A stretch of DNA of 14,966 bases from Pseudonocardiales bacterium. Lineage in GTDB: Bacteria; Actinomycetota; Actinomycetes; Mycobacteriales; Pseudonocardiaceae. The stretch's first letter is position 1. Every line of letters begins with the position of its first letter. The stretch covers positions 1 through 14,966 of the forward strand of contig JAODNG010000228.1 of the NCBI GenBank assembly GCA_025465385.1. Reading direction: 5' to 3'. Below, piece after piece: positions 7,672-13,304 of the stretch. The position numbers and the translations under genes were made by a program. Below the pieces are notes generated by a model that saw nothing but the letters and a program-made list of their open reading frames with translations, was not told the DNA's origin and did not search any database.

Positions 7672-7813
7672 GCAGGTCGAGCTGGCAGTGACTGCTGCGC
7701 GGTGACCCAGCTCTGGTCTCGGTTGGCTCTGCGCGGGACGGCCGCTGGTGAGCTGAGGACCCCCGTGTCGAGCATCCGGCATGTTGACCCGATCTGGACC
7801 ACGCTTGGTCGGC
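7672..7813. other. Gap between the PhzS-like gene and the membrane micro-ORF
   Basis: About 140 bp between convergent reading frames. I see no gene and no clear terminator hairpin. Confidence 0.4.
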
Positions 7814-7918
7814 TCACCATCCAACTACCTGGTTGATGTATGCCGCGCCGAGGTGATACCCGAAGCTGAGCGCGAATATTAACGCCATCAGCAACGCGAA
7901 CCCCACCGCCCAACGCAT
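7814..7918 (-). CDS. Putative 34-residue single-pass membrane peptide
   Basis: From ATG 7918 the minus strand reads MRWAVGFALLMALIFALSFG followed by YHLGAAYINQVVGW and TGA at 7816-7814. Residues 3-21 form one long hydrophobic segment after a single N-terminal Arg, as expected for a small inner-membrane peptide. GAAGGGA lies about 10 nt upstream of the ATG, a plausible ribosome binding site. Longer frames cover the region on the same strand but have no coding features. I know no characterised homologue. Function cannot be inferred; peptides of this shape often modulate a membrane partner or act as stress peptides. Confidence 0.45.
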   Translation of the reverse strand: MRWAVGFALLMALIFALSFGYHLGAAYINQVVGW

Positions 7919-8022
7919 CTATGATCAAGTCCCTTCAGGGTTCCGTGTCCTCGATCTAGGACGGTGACGTTAAATCAACCATCGCTGTTCTGAGCCAACC
8001 CGTTAGCGGTGCCGGTGGTGTA

Positions 8023-8037
8023 GCTCGCTAGGCGAGC
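8023..8037. repeat. Short perfect inverted repeat GCTCGC-TAG-GCGAGC
   Basis: Two 6-bp arms are separated by only 3 nt. It could be a small hairpin or a repressor/activator half-site pair. It lies between the divergent micro-ORF and the STAS gene and only 16 nt before the larger inverted repeat. Confidence 0.35.
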
Positions 8038-8052
8038 CCGACACGGTTCCGA

Positions 8053-8098
8053 GGGCGGCGGCCCGACCCGGGGAGGGGGTAGTCGGGCCGGGCCGCCC
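8053..8098. repeat. Long GC-rich hairpin (15-bp stem with GG bulge)
   Basis: GGGCGGCGGCCCGAC at 8053-8067 pairs with GTCGGGCC (8082-8089) and then, after a 2-nt GG bulge, with GCCGCCC (8092-8098); the loop is 14 nt and purine-rich (GGGGAGGGGG). Stem length well exceeds casual palindromes elsewhere in the window. It has no U-tract. Possible roles are a structured leader of the plus-strand STAS gene, a terminator, or a fold-back element. Confidence 0.5.
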
Positions 8099-8256
8099 AG
8101 GGGCCGGAATCGCAACGGCGGTTGGGGGATGCCGCCGCGAGTAATCCCAGTCCCTTGCACCTCCCCCGCTCCGAACCTAATGAGCAGGAGAGCACGTCGT
8201 AATCATCGGCCCCTGCACCGAGGTATTACCCGGCCACCGTTGAGTTCTCCAACACG

Positions 8257-8853
8257 GTGTCCCTGGTTCACCCGGTGGTCACGTCGCCCCCTGTGGCACA
8301 CCTGGGGTGCGCCACGGGCATCGAAGCCGGCGCTGCGGGAGCACCGCGCAAGATCGAGCACGACCGGGCCCACCACGACTGGCCCGTATCGCGGATCCGC
8401 GCCGGGAAGACGATGCTCGTCGGTGATCTCGAGGATCGCTTCGGGCAGCTCCACGTGCACCCGCAACTCGACGGCGGCCGGCGCCTGGAACTGCGCGGCG
8501 AACTCGACCTGACCGCCGCTAAGGCCCTGCGCACACCGCTGCCTGACCAGCTCACCGGCTCAGGTCCGGTCACTCTCGACCTGGACGGCGTCAACTATCT
8601 CAGCAGCGCCGGTGTGGGGCTGCTCATCGACGCTGCCGAGCACGCCGAGGCGCACCACGTCGCGCTGCAGTTGCAGCTGGCGGCGGACAGCCTCGTCGCC
8701 CGGCTGTTGACCCTCACCGGGCTCGATACAGCCTTGCCCGTCACCACCGACCCGGTCGGGCCGTTTGCCGCAACCGTTCGCGCTGATCCGTTGTGCGCGG
8801 CGGCGCCAAGGCGTGCGGTCGCTGCGATTCAGGCCACCGCTTCGTCGGGCTAG
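8257..8853 (+). CDS. STAS-domain protein (anti-sigma-factor antagonist type)
   Basis: STAS proteins of this type bind RsbW-like kinase/anti-sigma factors in a partner switch. Residues of about 63-162 form the STAS domain: LELRGELDLTAAKALR, VTLDLDGVNYLSSAGVGLLI and a C-terminal TLTGLDTALP. The site that is phosphorylated in SpoIIAA-like antagonists lies in LSSAG, with Ser117 aligned to the phospho-Ser and the preceding Asp replaced by Ser, a common variant. The first 60 residues have no recognised domain. The GTG at 8257 lacks a good ribosome binding site; ATG 8410 would trim the protein to the bare STAS domain, with GGGAAG only 3 nt upstream. The start is therefore uncertain. The cupin gene follows 9 nt downstream, suggesting co-transcription. 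Confidence 0.72.
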   Translation: MSLVHPVVTSPPVAHLGCATGIEAGAAGAPRKIEHDRAHHDWPVSRIRAGKTMLVGDLEDRFGQLHVHPQLDGGRRLELRGELDLTAAKALRTPLPDQLTGSGPVTLDLDGVNYLSSAGVGLLIDAAEHAEAHHVALQLQLAADSLVARLLTLTGLDTALPVTTDPVGPFAATVRADPLCAAAPRRAVAAIQATASSG

Positions 8854-8862
8854 CCTCACTGC

Positions 8863-9345
8863 ATGGGCGCGATCGAACCGGGCACCAGATCGAACTGGCG
8901 TACCGAGGGCGTGCGGGTCATCCCCGGAGACGCGCTGGACACCAACACTCCGCAGACACCAGGGATGACCCGCGCCGCCGCGGTCACCCATGACCGGACC
9001 GGCTCGGCGAAGCTGTGGGCCGGGACCGCCACGATCCACCCCGGCGCGAAGACCGGGGCGCACCATCACGGCGAGCTGGAGAGCGTGATTTACGTGATTC
9101 GCGGCCGTGCCCGGATGCGGTGGGGCGCGCACCTCGAATTCACCGCCGAAGCCGGCCCGGGCGGGTTCATCTTCGTTCCGCCGTTCGTGCCGCATCAAGA
9201 GATCAACGCCCTCGACGACGAGCCGCTGGAATGCGTGGTGACCCGCAGCGGACAGGAGCCGATCGTGGTCAACCTCGACATCAACGCGGTGGCCGAGCCC
9301 GACCACGTGGCCTGGGTCGATCCAGCCCACCCGGTGGTGCACTGA
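8863..9345 (+). CDS. Single-domain cupin protein
   Basis: A 160-residue small cupin, probably a cytosolic metal-binding beta-barrel. Motif 1 is GAKTGAHHHGELESVIYVIRG (61-81), which gives His67, His69 and Glu73 as metal ligands. Motif 2 is GGFIFVPPFVPHQEIN (100-115), with His111 as the fourth ligand. All four ligands are present, so a mononuclear metal site is likely. The reaction cannot be told from sequence; cupins include dioxygenases, isomerases and small-molecule sensors. ATG 8863 lies 9 nt after the STAS stop with only a weak ribosome binding site, so translation may be coupled. The residues just after the start (IEPGTRSNWRTEGVRVI) look like a typical cupin N-terminus. Confidence 0.85.
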   Translation: MGAIEPGTRSNWRTEGVRVIPGDALDTNTPQTPGMTRAAAVTHDRTGSAKLWAGTATIHPGAKTGAHHHGELESVIYVIRGRARMRWGAHLEFTAEAGPGGFIFVPPFVPHQEINALDDEPLECVVTRSGQEPIVVNLDINAVAEPDHVAWVDPAHPVVH

Positions 9346-9354
9346 CAACCGTCA

Positions 9355-9535
9355 TGGAGCTGCGACACATCAAGGTCAACGCTGCCAGGCCCGGCTACAC
9401 CGCGACCGACCTCAACGCGGGCAGGGGAGATTGAACGGTCGAGGAAGGAGCGCGGGCGATCGTCGCGATGGCCACGCTCGACGACACGGCCCCACCGGAA
9501 CGTTCGTCAGCGACGCGGGACCAGTGCCCTGGTAA
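9355..9535 (+). pseudogene. C-terminal remnant of a short-chain dehydrogenase/reductase
   Basis: The first frame reads IKVNAARPGYTATDLNAGRG and then a stop. The next frame continues TVEEGARAIVAMATLDDT, and a third would read PTGTFVSDAGPVPW followed by TAA at 9533-9535. Together these match the C-terminal 60 residues of SDR enzymes, which carry INAxDPGYTATDLN, TVEEGAxxIVxLATL and PTGxFFxxxGPVPW. At least two indels separate the pieces, and the Rossmann domain with its cofactor and catalytic Tyr-Lys sites is missing. The fragment starts directly after the cupin gene. Confidence 0.72.
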
Positions 9536-9625
9536 GTGCACCGACGGCCGGCCCCGCTACCTGACCGGCAGGGAATCGCTTCACGACGCCGTTAACCGTG
9601 AACCAGGATGGTTGAAGCGACGTGG

Positions 9626-10834
9626 TCACGTTGCCGCGTCGCGGCGCCGCTGCAGGTGGGCCCGCTCGACGGCGTTGTCGGTGAGCCGCAGCGCCCGATC
9701 GTATGCTGCGATTGCCTCGGTCCCGCGCCCCTGCCGGGCGAGCAGGTCGGCCCGCACGACGTGGAACGGCTGGTAGCCCTCCAGGGTCAGGGCGTCGACT
9801 ACCGCGAGCGCCTCCTGCGGTCCGGCGACCTCGGCGAGCGCCATGGCGCGGTTCAGAGCGACGACGGGCGTCGGGTGCAGGGACAGCAACAGGTCGTAGA
9901 GGTCCAGCACCTGCCACCAGTCGGTCTTACCGGTGCGAGACGCGTCCGCGTGCACCGCCTGGATAGCGGCCTGCACCTGATAGGGGCCCGGGGCGCCCCG
10001 CCGGAGCAGGTCTCGGACCCGGCGCTGCCCCTCGTCGATGAGCGCGTGGTTCCACAGGCGACGGTCCTGCTCGCTCAGCGGGACGAGCTCACCGGTCGGC
10101 CCGGTGCGTGCCGGTCGGCGCGACTCGAGCAGGAGCAGGAGCGCGAGCAGGCCGAGCACCTCAGTTTCGTCGGGCATGAGCTCGGCGAGTACCCGAGCTA
10201 GCCGTACGGCCTCGTCGCACAGCTCGGCCTGGATAAGGTTCTCGCCACTGGTCGCGGTGTGCCCGGCGGTGTAGACGAGGTAGACGACGGCCAGCACCGG
10301 CACGAGGCGCTCGGGCAGCTCGGCCTCGGTGGGAATGCGGTACGGGATGCCCGCGTCGCGAATCTTCTTCTTCGCGCGTACCAGCCGCTGCGCCATCGTG
10401 AGCTCGGGCACGAGAAACGCCCGGGCGATCTGCGCGGTCTCGAGCCCGCCGAGCAGGCGCAGCGTCAGCGCGATCTGCGCCTCGCTCGACAGCGCCGGGT
10501 GGCAGCAGGTGAACAGCAGTCGCAGCTGGTCGTCACGCACCGCACCTACCTCCTGGGGCTCGTCCCGAGCGTGCAGCAGGGCGGCCTGGGCGTGTCGCTC
10601 GTCGCGGGTCGACTCGCGGCGGAACCGGTCGATCGCCCGGTGCCGGGCGGTGGTGACGATCCAGCCGCCGGGTTTGGGCGGAACGCCGCCCTCTGTCCAA
10701 CGCTCCAGCGCGAGGACGAACGCGTCCTGCACCGCCTCCTCGGCGAGCGTGATGTCGCCGAGGAGGCGGACCAAGGTCGCGACGGCCGGGCCGTACTCCG
10801 CGCGGAAGACGCTGGCGACGTCCGGCGGTGCCAT
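9626..10834 (-). CDS. ECF42-type RNA polymerase sigma factor with C-terminal TPR-like domain
   Basis: A 402-residue sigma factor of the ECF group with a long C-terminal extension. Sigma2 is about 8-75 (VFRAEYGPAVATLVRLLGD, EEAVQDAFVLALERW, GWIVTTARHRAIDRFRR). Sigma4 is about 105-158 (LRLLFTCCHPALS, ALTLRLLGGLETAQIARAFL, AQRLVRAKKKI). Residues 180-400 are the helical, TPR-like domain typical of ECF42, including GPYQVQAAIQAVHADA and PTPVVALNRAMALAE. ECF42 factors are known to sit beside YCII/DGPF genes and to lack a classical anti-sigma factor, the extension being needed for activity. Here the DGPF gene is immediately upstream. The start at 10834 is chosen because its ATG overlaps the DGPF stop as TGATG, with GAGGAC just before. 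An in-frame ATG at 10885 would overlap the upstream gene by about 50 nt. Confidence 0.93.
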   Translation of the reverse strand: MAPPDVASVFRAEYGPAVATLVRLLGDITLAEEAVQDAFVLALERWTEGGVPPKPGGWIVTTARHRAIDRFRRESTRDERHAQAALLHARDEPQEVGAVRDDQLRLLFTCCHPALSSEAQIALTLRLLGGLETAQIARAFLVPELTMAQRLVRAKKKIRDAGIPYRIPTEAELPERLVPVLAVVYLVYTAGHTATSGENLIQAELCDEAVRLARVLAELMPDETEVLGLLALLLLLESRRPARTGPTGELVPLSEQDRRLWNHALIDEGQRRVRDLLRRGAPGPYQVQAAIQAVHADASRTGKTDWWQVLDLYDLLLSLHPTPVVALNRAMALAEVAGPQEALAVVDALTLEGYQPFHVVRADLLARQGRGTEAIAAYDRALRLTDNAVERAHLQRRRDAAT

Positions 10835-11190
10835 CAGTCCTCGGGCTCGTCCTGGAACGGCCGCACCTCGACCGGCCCCTGGCACGCGATCGCGGCGCGC
10901 TTGGCAAGCTCGAGGGCAGCGTCGAGGTCCTCGGCCTTGACAACCCAGACCCCGCCAAGCTGCTCCTTGCTTTCCGCGAATGGGCCGTCGGTCACCAAGA
11001 CCTGGCCACCCCGGGGCCGCACCACGGTCGACACGTCGGGCATGTGCAGCCCGCCCGCGAAGACCCAGGCACCGCTGGCCTGCAGGTCGGCGTTAAAGAC
11101 GCTGACCGCCTGGTACATCTCCTGCATCACCTCGGGCGCCGGGGGCTCCTGGCCTTCGACGTAGTGCACGGACAGCAGGTACTGCTTCAT
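10834..11190 (-). CDS. YCII-related (DGPF) domain protein
   Basis: A 118-residue protein of the YCII family, with the diagnostic TDGPFAESKEQLGGVWVV segment (DGPF at 68-71) and N-terminal YLLSVHYVEG. YCII proteins are small ferredoxin-like fold proteins of unproven function, possibly enzymes or sensors. Their genes are the standard partners and regulon members of ECF42 sigma factors. The start ATG 11190 has a strong GAGGAGG about 6 nt upstream; the ATG further out at 11205 sits on the wrong side of it. It ends in TGATG overlap with the sigma factor gene, so both are surely translated from one mRNA. Confidence 0.92.
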   Translation of the reverse strand: MKQYLLSVHYVEGQEPPAPEVMQEMYQAVSVFNADLQASGAWVFAGGLHMPDVSTVVRPRGGQVLVTDGPFAESKEQLGGVWVVKAEDLDAALELAKRAAIACQGPVEVRPFQDEPED

Positions 11191-11237
11191 GGTCGTCCTC
11201 CTCAAACAGGACCGGCCTCGTGCCGCTCCTTACCTTG

Positions 11238-11266
11238 CCCACGATCGCGACCCGCTCAGATCGACA
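11238..11266 (-). promoter_or_regulatory. Candidate ECF42-type promoter (autoregulatory)
   Basis: On the minus strand TGTCGA (11266-11261) is followed by a 17-nt spacer and CGTG (11243-11240). As I recall, ECF42 promoters have a -35 box TGTCGA and a -10 box CGAC or CGTC. The -35 is therefore perfect and the -10 has three of four bases. The start point would fall some 40 nt before the DGPF start codon. This would make the DGPF-sigma operon autoregulated. Confidence 0.55.
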
Positions 11267-11556
11267 GATGCCCCCAGATTTCTCCGGCGAGCCGCTGTCG
11301 ACGGTTTCCGCGGCGGCACCAGCAGACACTGCGGGTTCTGTTCGGCCCACGGGCAGCGGTGCGGGTTCGCACGTTTACTCGGGTCCTGCTCGACAACCCC
11401 GCCCGTTGGGAATCCACTGGGAGGAACGGCTCGATTAACGACTGCCCCGGTTTGCGCCACCCGATGGGAACCGACCTGGCTATCGCTCAGGTCCATCCGA
11501 CCACCGGGCTTCGATGGCCGTGGCTGTAGGCATTGGGATGGTATGCGTCATGCGCA
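11267..11556. other. Intergenic region between alpha/beta hydrolase and DGPF genes
   Basis: With the promoter and leader, the whole gap from 11191 to 11556 is 366 bp. No gene is recognised. Near the hydrolase stop, ATGCG-TCATG-CGCAT (11540-11554) is a small imperfect palindrome that might end the hydrolase transcript. The rest shows no structure that I can interpret. Confidence 0.45.
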
Positions 11557-12306
11557 TCAGCCGGGAAGCGACGCCCAGAACCGGCTGAGCACGTCGGCGC
11601 CGCGCGCCGGGTCTTGGACCATCCACCAGTGGCCGAGGCCACCGAGCACCTCGATCCGGGCGTCCGCTCGTTCAGCTGCGCGGCGACGCATCTCTTCGGT
11701 CCCGACGTAGTGATCCTCGGTGGCGAGCACGACGAGGCCGGGGCGCTGGGCCGCAGCTGGCAGCCTGCAACCGAGCTCCGCCATCACTGGCTGCGCCGCC
11801 GAGCGGTACAGGGCAAGGATGCATCGACCCATCGTGTCGTTGTACGCAGTGGCCAGCTGCTCCGCGACCTCCGCGGTGAGGCCGAGTGCCGTCAGTCGAT
11901 CCGCTCGCTGCTGCGGTGCGGCCGCGGCCATCATGGCCACGGCCTCCTCGCCGGCGCCGGGCGTTTGCCACGTCTGGGCGAGGTCGTGCCAGACGTAATC
12001 TGGATCGAACAGGCCGATGGCGTCAGTAGCCCAGCTGCGCAGCAGGTCGGGGCGGGTCATCGCCACGAGGACCGCGTGTGCACCGCCCCAGTCATGACCC
12101 ACTAGGTCGACTGGCCTCCCGAGCGCCTCGAGCTCGCCGATCAGCCACTCCCTGTACTCCTCGACCGTGGCGCCCCACTGGCTTGGAATTGGGGCGCCGA
12201 ATCCGGGCGGAGACAGACGGGTCACGTCGTTACTGCCGAGCGCCTCGACGAGCGGACTCCACACCGCCGCAGTCTCGGGATTTCCGTGGACCAGCACCAC
12301 GCCCAT
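11557..12306 (-). CDS. Alpha/beta hydrolase with Asp nucleophile (epoxide hydrolase/haloalkane dehalogenase-like)
   Basis: A 249-residue alpha/beta-hydrolase fold enzyme. The oxyanion segment is VLVHGNPE (4-11). The nucleophile elbow is LVGHDWGGAHA (68-78), with Asp72 in the place where esterases have Ser. This is the arrangement of epoxide hydrolases and haloalkane dehalogenases, which attack through an aspartyl ester. A C-terminal GLGHWWMVQDP supplies the likely catalytic His (226), and LATEDHYVG a candidate acid residue (Asp198). The Tyr pair used by epoxide hydrolases cannot be assigned with confidence, so substrate is undecided. ATG 12306 is chosen for the GGAAGGGG about 9 nt upstream; a longer frame reaches 12363. 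It is on the same strand as its neighbours but separated by about 200 bp on the upstream side and 366 bp downstream, so is probably its own unit. Confidence 0.88.
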   Translation of the reverse strand: MGVVLVHGNPETAAVWSPLVEALGSNDVTRLSPPGFGAPIPSQWGATVEEYREWLIGELEALGRPVDLVGHDWGGAHAVLVAMTRPDLLRSWATDAIGLFDPDYVWHDLAQTWQTPGAGEEAVAMMAAAAPQQRADRLTALGLTAEVAEQLATAYNDTMGRCILALYRSAAQPVMAELGCRLPAAAQRPGLVVLATEDHYVGTEEMRRRAAERADARIEVLGGLGHWWMVQDPARGADVLSRFWASLPG

Positions 12307-12503
12307 GGCAGCATCCCCTTCCGACAAGCCTGGTCCAGTTTCACGGCCTATGCAGGCGTACACAAGGAGGCGTGCGGAACGCAGGTCGGTCGCGAGGACG
12401 TCGAGCGCGGCACGTCTGGCTCATCTCTTAGAGAGAACAAACCGGCTCGCCGACAGGCGGCAGCGGCAATGTCAGGTGCACACAATCGCCCACTACGCCG
12501 TGC

Positions 12504-12806
12504 TCAGCTGGTCTTCTCAACGGACACGTCCATGGCGCGGATCGCGTCGAAGAGCCGATCCGGGTCCCAACCCGGCTCTACATCGTCGAGCAACACGGCC
12601 GCTTCAGGCAGGGTGAGGGTAGCCATCCGAGTATCGTCATCGATCTGAATGTAGTAGTTGGTGAAGGTTGGACGTCCTGCGCCGCTAGGAACGGTCTTAG
12701 GCGTCATATGCTCGGCCTTGACCGTGGCCTTGACTCCCTGGCAGGCGCTGGTGTTGAGGCGTTCTTCGATCTCGGTGGCGAGCCTCCGGGCGTCGTCTAC
12801 AAGCAT
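12504..12806 (-). CDS. Small hypothetical protein
   Basis: A 100-residue, soluble, acidic protein without membrane segments. The N-terminal part (LVDDARRLATEIEERLN) is predicted helical. Segments such as RPTFTNYYIQIDDDTRMATL suggest a small alpha/beta fold, and the C-terminus WDPDRLFDAIRAMDVSVE is again helical. I recognise no family. The start ATG 12806 has GAAGGAGA about 7 nt upstream, a strong ribosome binding site, which supports it as a real gene; the frame is open to 12833. It lies 170 nt downstream of the STAS gene on the same strand, so it could share its transcript, though the gap also leaves room for its own promoter. Confidence 0.7.
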   Translation of the reverse strand: MLVDDARRLATEIEERLNTSACQGVKATVKAEHMTPKTVPSGAGRPTFTNYYIQIDDDTRMATLTLPEAAVLLDDVEPGWDPDRLFDAIRAMDVSVEKTS

Positions 12807-12977
12807 GTGGCTATCTCCTTCGCCGGGTCGCATACAAATACGCGTAGATGCTTATCACCCTGCTCGCTGGCAGCCTCCCACCGGTCCCATCACTCCCTCC
12901 TCAGCGCGGCCGACTTTCGGACGGCGGATGCGTGGGATGACAGGGAATTGCGGCGCGAACGCCACGGCGAAGATCGG

Positions 12978-13304
12978 TCAGGGGCTCGCTGGTCTGAGTG
13001 CAGCGAGCGACTCGAACCCCGATAGCTCGATGAGCCGGCGGGTGGACGAGCCGACCGGCACGATGAGCTCCAGCGCGATCCGCAGCGCCTGTAGCCGAGA
13101 TGCCAGGGTGAACAAGATCCTTACTCCGGCGCTGTCCAGGTACGTGAGATCGGACAGGTCGACCGACACCACAGCCGGCTGATTGGACACCGCCTCCCGG
13201 ATCTCGTCTTCGACGGCAGCGGCGTTTGCTAGATCGATCTCGCCGCTGAGGCTGATGCGCATCGACCTGTCCTCAGCGCTGACTTCGACCCTCGCGTCGG
13301 TCAT
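12978..13304 (-). CDS. Anti-sigma-factor antagonist (single STAS domain)
   Basis: A 108-residue SpoIIAA/RsbV-type protein. ISLSGEIDLANAAAVEDEI leads into VVSVDLSDLTYLDSAGVRIL, with Ser58 in DSAG as the expected phosphorylation site. The C-terminus ends with ELSGFESLAAL, typical of this family. In its dephosphorylated form such a protein binds an RsbW-like anti-sigma factor and frees the sigma factor; phosphorylation by the kinase inactivates it, and a PP2C phosphatase reactivates it. Its ATG overlaps the stop of the upstream GAF-PP2C-HATPase gene by 4 nt (ATGA at 13304-13301), so the two are made in a coupled manner and surely act together. Confidence 0.92.
   Translation of the reverse strand: MTDARVEVSAEDRSMRISLSGEIDLANAAAVEDEIREAVSNQPAVVSVDLSDLTYLDSAGVRILFTLASRLQALRIALELIVPVGSSTRRLIELSGFESLAALRPASP

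Larger units (their letters stand above)
7919..8256. other. Intergenic region with two strong inverted repeats
   Basis: About 340 bp between the divergent micro-ORF and STAS gene. It should hold promoters for both. The two inverted repeats listed separately occupy its centre (8023-8098). No protein-coding frame here has recognisable features, and I find no tRNA fold. Confidence 0.5.

Noticed and set aside
8023..8098. tRNA gene
   Set aside because: There is a GTAGCTC-like string, but no acceptor stem, anticodon arm or T-loop can be folded around it.
8560..9348. Minus-strand 262-codon frame opposite the STAS and cupin genes
   Set aside because: Antisense to two genes with clear domains; the His/Arg/Gly-rich translation resembles no family.
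9608..10201. Plus-strand 197-codon frame and other long frames opposite the sigma factor
   Set aside because: They are antisense shadows of a strongly recognisable sigma factor gene in GC-rich DNA.
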